A program made the position numbers and the translations under genes. The notes beneath the pieces were generated by a model. The model worked only from the letters and a program-made list of their open reading frames with translations. It was not told where the DNA came from and did no database searches. Of a stretch of 64,000 bases of DNA, positions 10,888-21,401 are shown in pieces; the first letter of the stretch is position 1; every line of letters starts with the position of its first letter. Source of the DNA: Chrysoporthe austroafricana (taxonomy: Eukaryota; Ascomycota; Sordariomycetes; Diaporthales; Cryphonectriaceae); assembly GCA_001051155.2 (NCBI GenBank), contig JYIP02000004.1:4396383-4460382 (forward strand). The letters run 5' to 3'.

Positions 10888-12557
10888 ATGTCTCGCGCAT
10901 TGTCGGTCCGGACCTATGGCAAGCGGGCCAGGAAGCCTCAGCGGGGGACGGTGGCCCTGGCTGAGCTGGACGTGAACATGCCCATCCCCACAGCGACAGC
11001 CGCCGCGAAGGGCGCAGGCGCAGACGACCCCGTCATCAAGGACCTCGCCGCCAGGGTCCAGTCCGTCAGCATCCGGGATGCAGAGCAGCAGCCCGCCGCC
11101 AGGGAGAAGGCCGCGCCGCCCCCTCAGCTCCCGGCACCCGAGACGCCGCGGCCGGCGCCCCGGCGGCGCGCGGGCAGGCCGAGCATCGCGACCCCGCTGC
11201 GCGAGCTGGAGGAGGCGCAGCGCCTGCGCGTGCTCGCCTGGGAGGACGTGTGCCCGCCGGGCGACCGCATCGAGAAGATCGCGGAGGCGTCCTACGCGGA
11301 GGTCTACCGCGTCACCAACGAGCGCGGCACGAGCATCATCAAGGTGATCCGCCTCGCGTCGCCCCTCCGCCCGCAGACCAAAGCGCAGCAGCGCGCCGGG
11401 CTCGTCGACGAGGAGCCCCACGGCGAGGCCGATCTGGCCGGCGAGCTCCAGATCTCCGAGCTCGTCGCCGACATCCCCGGCTTCGTCGTCTACAAGGAGA
11501 AGTACATCGTCGCCGGCCGGTCCACCCCGGCCCTGCTCGAGACCCACCAGGCCTTCCACCGGCGCGTGAAGCGGAAGGACCCCGGCCGCCTGCAGTTCTA
11601 CCCGAGCCCCAGCCGCTACCTGAAGGACACGCGCTTCCTCGTCGTCGAGCTCGGCGACGCCGGCACCGCCCTCGAGGACCTGGACGTCGTGTCGGCCGCG
11701 CAGGCCTGGGACGTCCTGCTCGGCGTCGCCGTGGCCCTGGCGCGGGCGGAGAACTTGATTCGGTTCGAGGTACGTCTGTCTGTCTTTCTCCGCGACACAC
11801 GAGGGACGGAGAGACATGCTCACTCACCCCGCCACAGCACCGCGACCTCCACGAGGGCAACATCTGCTTCCGGCAGGTCCGGCCGCCGACGCCCAAGACG
11901 GACAGGTCCCCCTGCCAGTTTGGGTATTCCGGCCTGGACGTGACCATCCTGGACTACGGCCTCTCGCGGGCCGAGGACGTCGGCGCCCACGACGGCGGCG
12001 GCGCGCCCATCGCCAACGACCTGGAGAGGGACCTCAGCCTGTTCACCAGCACGCACGCGCAGCAGTGCAAGGTGTACCGCCAGATGCGCTCCTACCTGCT
12101 CAAGGGCGACCGCGTCTGGCTGCCACCCGAGGCGCACAACAGGCCCTACGAGAGGGGCTTCTGCGGGGGCCCGATCTCCTGGCGCCAGCACCACCCCTAC
12201 ACCAACGTCCTGTGGCTGGCCTACCTGTACGAGTACCTGACGGCCCACTTCCGGGGCCCGAGGGGAGAGCTCGCGGCGTTCGCGGAGGAGACGGGCGAGT
12301 TCTGGACCCACCTCGACCCGGAGGCCCCGCTCGAGATCATGTCGTTCTCCAGCGCGGAGGACATCGTCGAGTTCGCGGCCGAGGCGGGGTGGATCACCGA
12401 GGAGCAGCTCGCGGGCTCGGCGGGCGGCGAGGGATACTCCGTGGCCGGGGAGGAGAGCATCATAATAGAGACGAGGACGGGCCGGGCAGACGACGACGAC
12501 GTCGCGCGCCTCCGACGGTCGCCGCGGAAGAAGAAGACGAGGCCTCCGGCGGACTGA
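10888..12557 (+). CDS. Haspin-type serine/threonine protein kinase
   Basis: Two exons, 10888-11769 and 11838-12557 (533 aa). The intron (GTACGT...CACAG, phase 0) falls just before the catalytic loop. Haspin phosphorylates histone H3 Thr3 and helps recruit the chromosomal passenger complex in mitosis. A basic, Ala/Pro-rich N-terminus precedes the kinase domain. The nucleotide-loop region is KIAEASYAEVYRV, the ATP-binding lysine lies in SIIKVIRLA, and the helix-C glutamate lies in the AGELQISEL segment. The catalytic loop HRDLHEGN (from about residue 295) is the haspin form. The metal-binding motif is degenerate, DYGLSR (about 333), rather than DFG, as expected for haspins. A conserved C-terminal YTNVLWLAYLYEYL segment follows, and the tail is basic (RRSPRKKK), possibly a nuclear signal. 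Assignment rests on motif order. Confidence 0.9.
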
Positions 12558-12569
12558 GCTGGCGGGAGT

Positions 12570-12719
12570 TTTTTTTTTTTTTTTCTTTACGTCTAGAACG
12601 GAAGTAGGGCATAGCGTTGTCCTTTTTTTTTTTTTTTTCTTTTCGCGTGGAGCAAGGCGTAGGGCATGATAGGGAATCTTGGAGCGTATTCTTTTTTTTT
12701 TTTTTTTTTTTTTTTTTTT

Positions 12720-12770
<51 letters not shown>

Positions 12771-12898
12771 NGGGTTGACGGGCGCGGGGGGTGCAGTAGC
12801 GGGAGGTGGCGGTGTGAGGGCGGCTGTGGGGCGGACGCTGACGGACTCCGACGGTGTGGTGGGATACTCAGAGAGCCGGGTGGGGTGTTGTTTTTTTT

Positions 12899-12929
<31 letters not shown>

Positions 12930-12957
12930 GGGGGGGGGAGGAGGGGGGGTTTTGGGG

Positions 12958-12992
<35 letters not shown>
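12570..12992. repeat. Poly(T)/poly(G) homopolymer block containing an N
   Basis: Runs of T at 12570-12585, 12622-12639 and about 12690-12770, the last interrupted by one G at 12720 and ended by N at 12771. More T runs lie at 12891-12916 and 12961-12992, and G runs at about 12917-12959. ORFs across it are poly-Phe or poly-Lys artefacts. Confidence 0.85.
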
Positions 12993-12993
<1 letters not shown>

Positions 12994-14297
12994 GACCTTG
13001 CACGTCCGTAATATGCGGAATAAGATTTGCTGTCTCCTGAGGCAGTCATTGACTCCTGCGCCGGAGCGCTGGCTTCCCTGCGTGAGGGGAGCAGATTCGG
13101 CTGTGACGTATGTGCCGTTCTGAACATGTATCAGTGGTTCAGCAGACAGTGGTCTAGGGTGAGTTCGCATGGCAGCAGATCGAGAGACCTTGTGAACTGC
13201 TATGGGCATGTGGTTTCCCTCTCCTCTTTCCTGTTCTCCCTTCTATCCCGTCCCTAGTTGCGTCTCCCGGTTGCGCATGGCCTGCGCTTGGATTACCGTG
13301 GCGTCCTACCTCCTGACCCTTCCTGGCCTCACCTGCTTAGGGCCTGTAGTCGACAGCCTATCTGCCGCCATTTCGGGCCAGGTGAGTTTGGCTCCGGCTC
13401 GTAAGGAAATTCTCTACCTGAGAATGTAGGGAGTCTTAGCAGACGAAGCCCACTAGTTGGCTATGCCGTCCTTCAGAGTTCTTCCGGCTCGACGAGAGAC
13501 CCAAGGATCCGTAGACCGAATGCTTCCCCGCCCGCCGCATACAAAGGGCCCCGATACCGAATGGGAAGGTCCGCTCTACAGCGAAAGAGAGGAAACAAAA
13601 TGAAGCATGCACAACATACTTGCATCGCAGGAGGTTGATATCACGTGTAGGACAAGGCCGCATAACAGGCCGGTGGGTCTGGTTGCGGAGGGTGGGATGC
13701 GTTCTCGGTGTAGTGATAGCTGAGGAGGGCATGGGAGCCGTCGGAGCCGTCCAGGGAGGCCGTGCTGTTAGCCGTCCGGGCGCCCTCTCCTGCAGGACAG
13801 ACGGCGAAGGGGGCTTGTCGTCCTGAGGCTGAAGGCGGACGCGACGAGATCAGATAAGCCAGATCCAGATAAGACGGTCCCGGCTGGACGGCGCCTCGCG
13901 GGGTCAGGTGCGGGGAGAGCCCTCTGAGGCGTGGGGGGGCTCCCCCACCTGAGCACCCCTACTGATAGTGTGTACTACAGTAGCTGCGCCAGCGTGCCCA
14001 GCGCGCCCAAGTACCCAGCATCACGCTATGCGCTGGGTGCGGTAGCACCATGCAAGCCCCCCCCACCGCCGCCAAATCGGATCCGCCGCATGTCCAACGT
14101 CAGGCCGTCGCGCCCCTGGTGATCTCGCCTGAGACACGCCCGACAAACCTCACCTGTCGCCGTCGCATGACGACCGTCCCCTCCTGAACCCGCAGCGTCA
14201 CCCCCCAGGCCCGACCACGCGAACTCTGCTGCTGTGACCCTCGTCACGGGGTGCTGACTGCTAGAGGGAGAAGCGCCAGGGGACAAGACAGGACAAA

Positions 14298-14323
14298 GGA
14301 GGAGGAGGAGGAGGAGGAGGAGG
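14298..14323. repeat. (GGA)n trinucleotide repeat
   Basis: About eight GGA units in the 5' leader region, roughly 125 bp before the transporter start. Confidence 0.85.
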
Positions 14324-14446
14324 GCCTCCACACCAGCCCACAGGTTCACGGCGGCAAGCCCCGGGCGCGCCGCGACGTCACGGCGGCCCAGCGGGTCCCC
14401 GTCCCTTCTTCTATTTCTTCTCCCCCGCCCGCCCCTCTCCCGGACC

Positions 14447-16001
14447 ATGCCAGCGACGGCGGACGCTGGCCCGGCCTCCTCAGCTCTCATCACCGACATC
14501 GTCAGCATGGACAGGCTGCGGGGCATCCTCACCGGGCGGCGCGCCGGCGCCAAAGACGCCAGCCGCGATGAGTACGAGCCGCTGCGGGCGTCGTTCGACG
14601 ACGATGATACCGCCGATGACGCCGGCAACACCACCGAGGGCGAGACCTTCAAGGCCGCCGAGGTGCCCTTCTCGTGGTTCGAGTATACCATCTTCGCCCT
14701 CGTCGGCGTGGCCATGCTCTGGGCGTGGTGAGTACCCGGTCCCCCTCCTCCTCCCTCCTCGCCGCGACGACCACCACCGCCTGCTGTTGACTGACGCCGC
14801 GTGCCCTCCGTCCAGGAACATGTTCCTCGCCGCCGCCCCGTACTTCGCCTCGCGCTTCTTCGCGCGCCCCGGCATCGCCCGCACCTTCCAGCCCTCCATC
14901 CTCACCGTCTCGACCCTCACCAACCTGGCCGCGACGGTGCTCCTCACCCAGCGCCAGCGCGGCGCCGACTACGCCGCCCGCATCAAGCTCGGGCTCGTCA
15001 TCAACACCCTCGCCTTCGCCCTCCTGACCCTCTCCACCGCGCCCGTCTTCCGCCGCGCCTCCCCCGAGGCCTACCTCGCCTTCCTCCTCGCCGACGTCTG
15101 CTTCGCCGCCCTCGCCACCGGCCTCTTCCAGAACGGCGCCTTCGCTTTCGCCGCCAGCTTCGGCCGCCCCGAGTACACCCAGGCCCTCATGGCCGGCCAG
15201 GGCGTCGCCGGCGTCCTGCCCGCCCTGGCCCAGATGCTCTCCGTGCTAGCCGTGCCGCCGCCGCGCCCCGCCGCCGACCGCCGTCCCGACGACGACGACC
15301 CCCTCAGCGCCGCCGCCTTCGTCTACTTCCTGACCGCCGTGCTCGTGTCCATCGTGACGCTGGTGTCCTTCTTCCCGCTGGCCCGGCGCCACCAGCGCCT
15401 CGTCGCGGGCCGCGAGGCCGGCGAGGCCGGCGACTTACCCCCAGCGGCGCCGCGCAGGGTCGTCTCCATCCCGGAGCTCTTCCGCAAGCTGCACTGGCTC
15501 GCGCTGTCGGTGGCGGTCTGCTTCGCGGCGACGATCGCGCTCTTCCCCGTGTTCACGGCCGAGATCGTCTCGGTGCGCCCGCCGCCGCGCCCCAGCCGCC
15601 TGCTGGACCCGGAGGTGTTCGTGCCGCTGGCGTTCCTGGCGTGGAACGCGGGCGACCTGGCGGGCCGCGTAGCGACGGCGGGCTCGCTGAGCGCCCGCGC
15701 GCGCCGCAACCCCGCCGCCCTGTTCGTCTTCGGCCTCGCCCGCGTCGCCGCCCTGCCGCTGTACCTGCTGTGCAACGTGCGCGGCGCCGGCGCGGCCGTC
15801 CCCAGCGACGCCTTCTACCTCGCCGCCGTCCAGGTGCCGTTCGGCCTCAGCAACGGGTGGCTCGCGTCCAACGCCATGATGGCCGCCGCCGAGGCCGTCG
15901 ACGAGGCCGAGCGCGAGGCCGCCGGCGGGTTCATGGGGCTGTGCCTGGTCGCGGGGCTGACGGTGGGGAGCCTCCTGAGCTTTACGGTCACGGGCCTGTG
16001 A
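14447..16001 (+). CDS. Equilibrative nucleoside transporter (SLC29/ENT family, Fun26-like)
   Basis: Two exons, 14447-14727 and 14816-16001 (488 aa). The split codon TG|G gives the Trp of WNMFLAAAPYF, the signature of the first membrane helix in this family. An acidic cytoplasmic N-terminus (DDDDTADD) precedes helix 1. About eleven hydrophobic segments follow, including LTNLAATVLL, GLVINTLAFALLTL, FLLADVCFAALATGLFQNG and VAGLTVGSLLSFTV. The family residues in GLFQNGAFAFAASF, ALMAGQGVAGVLPA and FLAWNAGDLAGR match ENT helices 4, 5 and 8. These transporters move nucleosides down their gradient. Yeast Fun26 acts at the vacuole, so a vacuolar location is plausible but inferred. Third codon positions are almost all G or C, as in neighbouring core genes. 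Confidence 0.92.
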
Positions 16002-16562
16002 GGGCGTTCTTCTCCGGGAGAAGGGGGCAAGGATATGACCTCTCGTTGCGGTGTTATCTGAGAGGGTGGGCGTAATGTCTACTGCATGATTACGGCGTTG
16101 GGACACGAGGCTTTAAAGGTATTTTTTGGATAGCATCAATGAGCATTTTCGAGTCGATACGGCCTTGGTAACGCTTGATATTGGATCTTGGAGGGTCTTA
16201 CCTACTTCTCATTTGAGGCTAAAGAGGTACTCCTATTGTGCTTTACGGTTCGAAAGGGAAGAAAGGAAGACGAGAGTTTGGAAAGGTAGTAGAAAAGACA
16301 GACCGAATAATTATATATATACATGTCCATAAGAGGGAGTGAGAGGAGGTATATTAAGGATGAGAGAAATAAGGCAAGAACCACGGAAACGGGCGCGAAA
16401 ATGAGCAGGATAACCCAGAATGCCAGCCGCAGCACCTGGAAGTCTTATTTGATCTTACATACTGTACTCATTCATCCCCACAGGCCTCTTACATTCTACA
16501 TTATCCCACAAGCCCGTCGTCACACCACACATGCGTGTCGACTCACTGACCTCTCGACCCCC
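16002..16562. other. Convergent intergenic region, transporter / COQ11-like gene
   Basis: About 560 bp shared by two 3' ends. It is AT-richer than its surroundings, with ATTATATATATACATG near 16310. No gene is seen. Confidence 0.5.
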
Positions 16563-17440
16563 TCACAGCATCTCCTTCCGCCACCCCCGCTCGGACAGGG
16601 CCTCCAGCTCCGGCACCTCGACGGGGCCCCGCACGCCCTCGTCCCCGAGCGCCTCGACGGCCGCGCGCGCCACGACGTCGACGCGCAGCGGCTTGGCGCC
16701 CGCGGCGCCCAGGAAGCCCGCGAGCGCGCCGCGCGTCAGGCCGTTGAAGAGCGCGCCGGCGCCGACGAGCGCGGCGAGCGGCACGGTGAGCGCGCGGCTG
16801 GCGTCGTACAGGAAGGGCGGGCGCAGGAAGACGCCGCGCAGGCGCGGGTGGCGGGAGGCGACGAGGGCCTCGGCCTCGCGCTTCGTGGCCAGGTACCGCG
16901 CCGGCAGCACCGGGGCGCCGCCCGCGGCCGAGACGTACAGGAACGCGGAGGCGCCGCCGGCGCCCGCGGCCTGCGCGAGCAGCAGCGCCGAGTCGCGGTT
17001 CATCGCCTCGTAGGTCAGCTGGCTGTCGGCGGGTGGTGGCCGCGCGGCGGGGTCCTCATCGCCGCCGCGCTCTAGGGGGTTGGGGCTGCCGCTGCCGCCG
17101 CCGCGGGTCCGGTCCCCGGGGGCGAAGGCGCGGCGGAGCCCCGAGATGGGCGACTCCTGGCCCGAGACGACGCGCTTGTAGTCGGCCTCGAGGAGGATGC
17201 CCATCGAGTGCATGACGTAGTCGGCGCCGGTGAGGAGGGGCGCGTAGGTGGCGGGCTGGAAGATGTCGGCGCGCTCCCAGGCGACCTTGTGGGCCCAGGC
17301 GGGCGGGCTGGCGGAGGAGGTCACGGCGGACCACGTGGGCTCGCCGGAGCGGCTGGCGGCGGGGCGGACAGACGAGGTGAGCGAACGGGTCATCAATAGC
17401 TCTCTCCCCGTGGAAGGGGAAGGGTGGCCGAGAGAGGGGC

Positions 17441-17477
<37 letters not shown>

Positions 17478-17590
17478 CACCTGATCGAGGTGACGTCCCA
17501 GCCCCGGGCGACGGCGTATTTACATATCCTCGAGCCGAGGAAGCCGTTTCCCCCGGCGACGATGATCTTCTTTGCTGCTGCCTTGGACAT
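16563..17590 (-). CDS. COQ11-like NAD(P)-binding oxidoreductase (extended SDR)
   Basis: Two exons on the minus strand, 17590-17481 and 17352-16563 (299 aa). The intron contains a long (GA)n run. The N-terminus has the Rossmann motif GGNGFLGSRICKYAVARGWDVTSI, and splicing gives the family continuation SISRSGEP. Further landmarks are the GADYVMHSMGILLE segment, FLYVSAAGGAP, and the active-site-like YLATKREAEAL (YxxxK). LRPPFLYD and a C-terminal VARAAVEAL helix follow. This pattern matches the atypical short-chain dehydrogenase group with yeast Coq11 and NDUFA9-like proteins. Coq11 associates with the mitochondrial CoQ synthome and modulates ubiquinone synthesis. Mitochondrial targeting is not obvious in the first residues. 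The symbol is withheld because NDUFA9-like relatives share these motifs. Confidence 0.8.
17445..17475. repeat. (GA)n dinucleotide repeat inside an intron
   Basis: About 15 GA units lie in the single intron of the COQ11-like gene. On the coding strand this is a CT-rich tract about 5 nt from the donor site. Confidence 0.9.
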
Positions 17591-18583
17591 GGTGATGAGG
17601 AGAGGCGTGTCGGGGTGTGTGTATCGCGGGCGGATAAGGTATGCTGCGCTGCTCGGGCACCAGATCTCACCGGCGAGGAGGATGTCACGCCACTCTGGTG
17701 AGGATGCCTTCTAGAGAGCTGCGCAGGGCGACGGCAGGTAGGTAGCCCAGATTGCCACCCCTACCTGGGCGCGGCTGGCTCTTTATATTGGCAAGACGGT
17801 GACGAAGGTTTGGGCAGCGGCGCCGGGGGAAGGTCTGCCCGTCCAGGAGTCAGCGGTTATGCTTAAGTGTAAGACGATTGGCGGTGTTCCACAATAGAGG
17901 AGCAGGTGAGGAGGATCTACCAGTCTGCAGGCTGAGGTGAGTTTTGGCTTTGAGATTATATTACTCTGGTAGGAGATATGAGGACAGGATGAGACTGGTC
18001 TGTGAGAATTACAGCCTTCTGTCCCAAGTGGTGAGTGCTCTCGAAAAGGAAAGAAAATTAAACTTAAAAAAAAGAAGGCCGTCGCGAGGTTGTGAGGCGT
18101 GTATTCTTCGTGCCTGGCCTTTTTTCATGTGTTGATGAGATCATGGACCACAGAAGTAAAACTGCGCTGCGGCTAACTGCAGGGAGGCAGGGGTCTGGCG
18201 TGTCTGGCGTGTCTGGCGTGGGCCTACTCACCACTGCTCAGTAGGTACTGTACTGGCTGGCCACTGACTGGCCACTGACTGGGTACGGTTGCTAGGGGTG
18301 CAAACAGGCTGCACAGGGCTGCGCAGGGTGCAGGGTGCAGGCTGCAGGGCCCCCACCGCAAGAGCGCAGCGCTGGAGCCGCAGCCCCCCGGTGGCGCCAG
18401 CAGCGGGTCGTGTTAAACGGGTACTTCGCATCAAACAGGCCCTCACAGGCGCGCCTCCGGTGGGGACCTTCGACGCCCTGGCCTCGACGTCGCGTCTGCT
18501 CGTGCATATCTTGCAGAGCAGAGCTCGCAGACCTCCTCGCCTACCTCCTCCTCCTCCTGCGCCATGTCCAGAGTCATACCAAA

Positions 18584-18615
<32 letters not shown>

Positions 18616-18793
18616 CCCTCCCTTCCTCACGTCGGTTGTCGCCCTCTGAGAGAATAGCAGGTATAGGTCTAGGTAGAGAGATCAGCCTAGTTCCCGCCTA
18701 ACAGGGCGCCCGTCAGCGCAACCCTCCCGCCTAGTCAGCCGCCCCCCTACAAAACCATCCCCCCCCACTTCTCCCCCAAAAAAGAGAGAGACG
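17591..18793. other. Divergent promoter region, COQ11-like gene / YAF9
   Basis: About 1.2 kb. It holds three exact 9-bp units TCTGGCGTG (18194-18220), CTGACTGGCCA repeats near 18250-18280, CTGCAGGGTGCAGGCTGCAGGG-like repeats near 18315-18350, and an A7-T27 homopolymer near 18581-18616. No gene is supported. Confidence 0.55.
18194..18220. repeat. 3 x 9-bp tandem repeat TCTGGCGTG
   Basis: Three exact adjacent units in the divergent promoter upstream of YAF9. Confidence 0.85.
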
Positions 18794-19705
18794 ATGTCCC
18801 GCCACGCACCGCGCAAGTCCCTCTCCACCGCCCAAGCAGCAGCCATCATGGCCCCGTCGTCGGCGCAGGGCAAGCGCGTCAAGGGCCGGCAGGTCGCGCG
18901 GCCGTTCGTCTACGGCACGACGGCGCGGCCGTTCGACCCGGAGAAGAACCCCAAGCCGGCGCACGTGCCCGACGACCACACGCACAGCTGGACCGTCTTC
19001 GTCAAGGGCGTCGACGGCGCCGACCTCACCTACTGGCTGCGCCGCGTCCAGTTCAAGCTGCACGAGTCCATCCCCAACCACGTGCGCATGGTCGACGGCC
19101 AGCCCGGCCGCCCCTTCGCCGTCGAGGAGACCGGCTGGGGCGAGTTCGAGATCACCATCAAGCTCTACTACGCCCCCGAGTCCGGCGAGAAGCCCCAGAC
19201 CCTCTACCACCACCTGCGCCTGCACGCCTACGGCTCCGACGCCGAGCGCGCCGCCATGGTCGCCAACGGCGAGGTCGTCAGCTGGGTCTACGAGGAACAG
19301 CTCTTCAACGAGCCCTTCGAGCACTTCTTCGACATCCTCACCAGCGGCGCCGTGCCCCCCAGCCACCCCGGCGCCACCACTCCCGGCGGCAAGAAGGGCG
19401 GCCCCGCCGGCGGCAAGGGCAAGGGCGGTGCTGCCGTCGCCGCCGCCGCCGCCGCCGCCAAGGACGTCCAGCCCCGGCGGACCGAGGGCGGCGTGCTCGA
19501 GCGCAGCGCCATGATCCCCATGAAGTCCAGCCCCGGCCAGCCCTTCAGCGCCGAGGCCGAGAAGCTGGAGATGGACATGATCCGCCGCGCCATGGACGAG
19601 GTGCGCCAGATGCGCGAGAAGGACGAGAAGGCCATCGAGGAGATGACCGCCCGGCTGGTGCGCCTGAAGGAGGAGAGCAAGGGGGACGCGGTCATGACGG
19701 CGTAG
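18794..19705 (+). CDS. yaf9: YEATS-domain protein YAF9 (NuA4/SWR1 subunit)
   Basis: Single exon of 303 aa. A short N-terminal segment precedes the YEATS domain at about residues 30-165: VARPFVYGTTARPF, HTHSWTVFVKGVDGADLTYWLRRV, FKLHESIPNHVR, ETGWGEFEITIKLYY, LYHHLRLHAYG. YAF9 reads acetylated or crotonylated histone H3 through this domain and is shared by the NuA4 acetyltransferase and SWR1 H2A.Z-exchange complexes. VVSWVYEEQLFNEPFEHFFDIL follows, then a Gly/Ala/Lys-rich linker and a C-terminal coiled coil (EAEKLEMDMIRRAMDEVRQMREKDEK...) that normally docks into these complexes. The ORF closes with TAG at 19703-19705. The same frame then stays open for another 100 codons. Confidence 0.93.
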   Translation: MSRHAPRKSLSTAQAAAIMAPSSAQGKRVKGRQVARPFVYGTTARPFDPEKNPKPAHVPDDHTHSWTVFVKGVDGADLTYWLRRVQFKLHESIPNHVRMVDGQPGRPFAVEETGWGEFEITIKLYYAPESGEKPQTLYHHLRLHAYGSDAERAAMVANGEVVSWVYEEQLFNEPFEHFFDILTSGAVPPSHPGATTPGGKKGGPAGGKGKGGAAVAAAAAAAKDVQPRRTEGGVLERSAMIPMKSSPGQPFSAEAEKLEMDMIRRAMDEVRQMREKDEKAIEEMTARLVRLKEESKGDAVMTA

Positions 19706-20008
19706 GGACCGCCCGGCGCACCACCCGACGCCTCTCCGCCGCCCCAGAGGCCGCCGCCCGCGGCCGGACGTGGAGACGACGACGGCGAGGCGCAGGCCCG
19801 CGGGGGCGCGAAGAGGGAAGAGGCGGCCGGCACGCTGCACTTCTTGCAGGACGCCCGCTGGCCCTGCGACTTCCCGACCTGCAAGGCGTTCCGGCGGGGC
19901 CTCGCGCAGCGCAACAGCTACGTCGAGCACATGAAGACGGTCCACGGCATCCCGGCCGCCGAGTGCAGGAAGGTGACGGAGCGGATCCCCGCGGACTTCT
20001 TTGCCTAG
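19706..20008 (+). other. In-frame open extension after the YAF9 stop, C2H2 finger-like
   Basis: Directly after the YAF9 TAG, the same frame is open for 100 codons to a TAG at 20006-20008, with strongly G/C-ending codons. It reads Pro-rich, then acidic, then a zinc-finger-like segment with paired Cys (WPCDFPTC), KAFRRGLAQ, and paired His (VEHMKTVH): CX4C-X15-HX4H. It ends RIPADFFA. The only in-frame ATG falls inside the finger, so independent translation is unlikely. A good acceptor (CACTTCTTGCAG, ending at 19849) could join it to YAF9 in phase 0, skipping the stop. Possible donors are GTCATG at 19691 or the upstream GTGCGC. Stop readthrough or a decayed neighbouring gene are alternatives. Confidence 0.45.
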
Positions 20009-21401
20009 ACCGGGGGAGGGCGTCGTCGGCACCTTGTCCGGAGATGTTTTTGTTTTGAGGGGTTTTTTTTTAACGGCGGACCTGTACATTATGGCTGGGA
20101 TCGGAGTTGTCGGCGGACGGGCGTTCCACGGACGGCTATATACCAGGAGGATGCACAGGCTGAAGGCGAACACACGCGGTCCTCTCGTTTCTCTCCCCTC
20201 TCGGGGAGGGAGAAATCGAGCTGGCATGCACGGAAGGGGTTACGAGGGAAGATATCCTGGATGGACAAGGTGGTAACCCAGCGGAAGAACAGCCCACAGC
20301 CAGAGAAGTTCGACTCGCGTACACAAGACCACGGATGTCTTTTAGTCTGCGTTAGCAATCCCGTCTTACTGTGTCACCACCTCACGTCCCCGAGATTTCC
20401 GAGTCGGCAGTGAACCCATGAGCAGCTGGACAGCCAACCCCAGATGCAGCGGCTCAGGAATAGATCATGTTCAATCTGATGGAACAATAGGAGAGAGGAT
20501 GCTGCTTCGTATTCGGATGAACCGTAAAGAGACCATCTCAATCTACTATCCCATCCTGCCGTAGAGAAATACCTCCTTAATCCAACTAGTCACTACGTGC
20601 AGAGCTCAACACTTCGCGCCGGACATCTCACCTCTCGCACGCGCCTCACTCGCACTTCCCGGACCTGGACCGTCATCACGTCACACACAGGGGCAGAGAT
20701 GGGACTCGCGGTCCTCCTAGGCATCTGAAAAGGTTGTTTTCGATTTGTATGTTTGTAGAGTAGAGGTGGGAGTCTCATCATTAACGGAACGTCCCAGGTC
20801 TGGCCAGCAACGCAGGCGCTCGCTCTCGGCCTTATCTTTGGCTTGCACGCCACACGCTCGCCCGCCTCATCCATCGGTATTGTGACGATGCGTGGGCGCT
20901 GTGCCTCTTCTTCTCTCTTCGTCTTCTTCTTGCCGTGCTTCACCTCTGAATACATGCATACACGCCCGCCCATCAAGGCGCGGGTCTCATCCGACTATCC
21001 GACCGACCAATCGACAAAAGAAATCTCGTCTTGAGTAGAGGGTGGGAAAAAATGAAACGGCTAGAGCGATTGTGAAGGGGGCGACGCTGCGTGCACGGGT
21101 CCGATGCTCTGATCCTTTCTATGTATGCCATGCACCCGCTTTCAGGTCCGCCCTATGAATATCCAAACTCTCGATGTCACATCGTCCCGCCGAAGTTTTT
21201 GGTTTTTGGGAATGTCCCGCCCCCCCCCCCCCCCCCCGAGCCTGAACGCCATGCAAGATGATCCTCAATAATACACAAAAAAAAAAATTACCATTCTCGT
21301 GGCTCCATGGGGTATAACGCCAAGACGCGAAAGCAAAAGTTGGCTCTAAAAACATAAAAGGAAAAAAATGGTACGGCACGCCGTCTTGTGTGTGTGTTGG
21401 G
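20009..21401. other. Convergent intergenic region, YAF9 / MDM34
   Basis: About 1.4 kb. It contains a T8 run near 20064 and a C-homopolymer of about 18 at 21220-21237. No conserved ORF, tRNA or repeat family was identified. Confidence 0.5.
21220..21237. repeat. Poly(C) run
   Basis: Eighteen or so consecutive C residues in the convergent intergenic region; the length may be unreliable. A second, similar run lies at about 23090-23106 inside the MDM34 intron. Confidence 0.8.

Larger units (their letters stand above)
12558..14446. other. Low-complexity and intergenic region with assembly ambiguity
   Basis: About 1.9 kb between haspin and the nucleoside transporter. The first 430 bp is a block of T and G homopolymers with one N. 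The rest (13000-14446) is ordinary GC-rich sequence including a (GGA)n run at about 14298-14323, in the likely 5' leader of the transporter. No ORF here shows a recognisable family. Confidence 0.6.

Noticed and set aside
11820..13127. 435-codon minus-strand ORF opposite haspin with poly-Lys tracts
   Set aside because: It is the antisense shadow of haspin exon 2 extended through poly(T) sequence; it has no family motif and spans the N.
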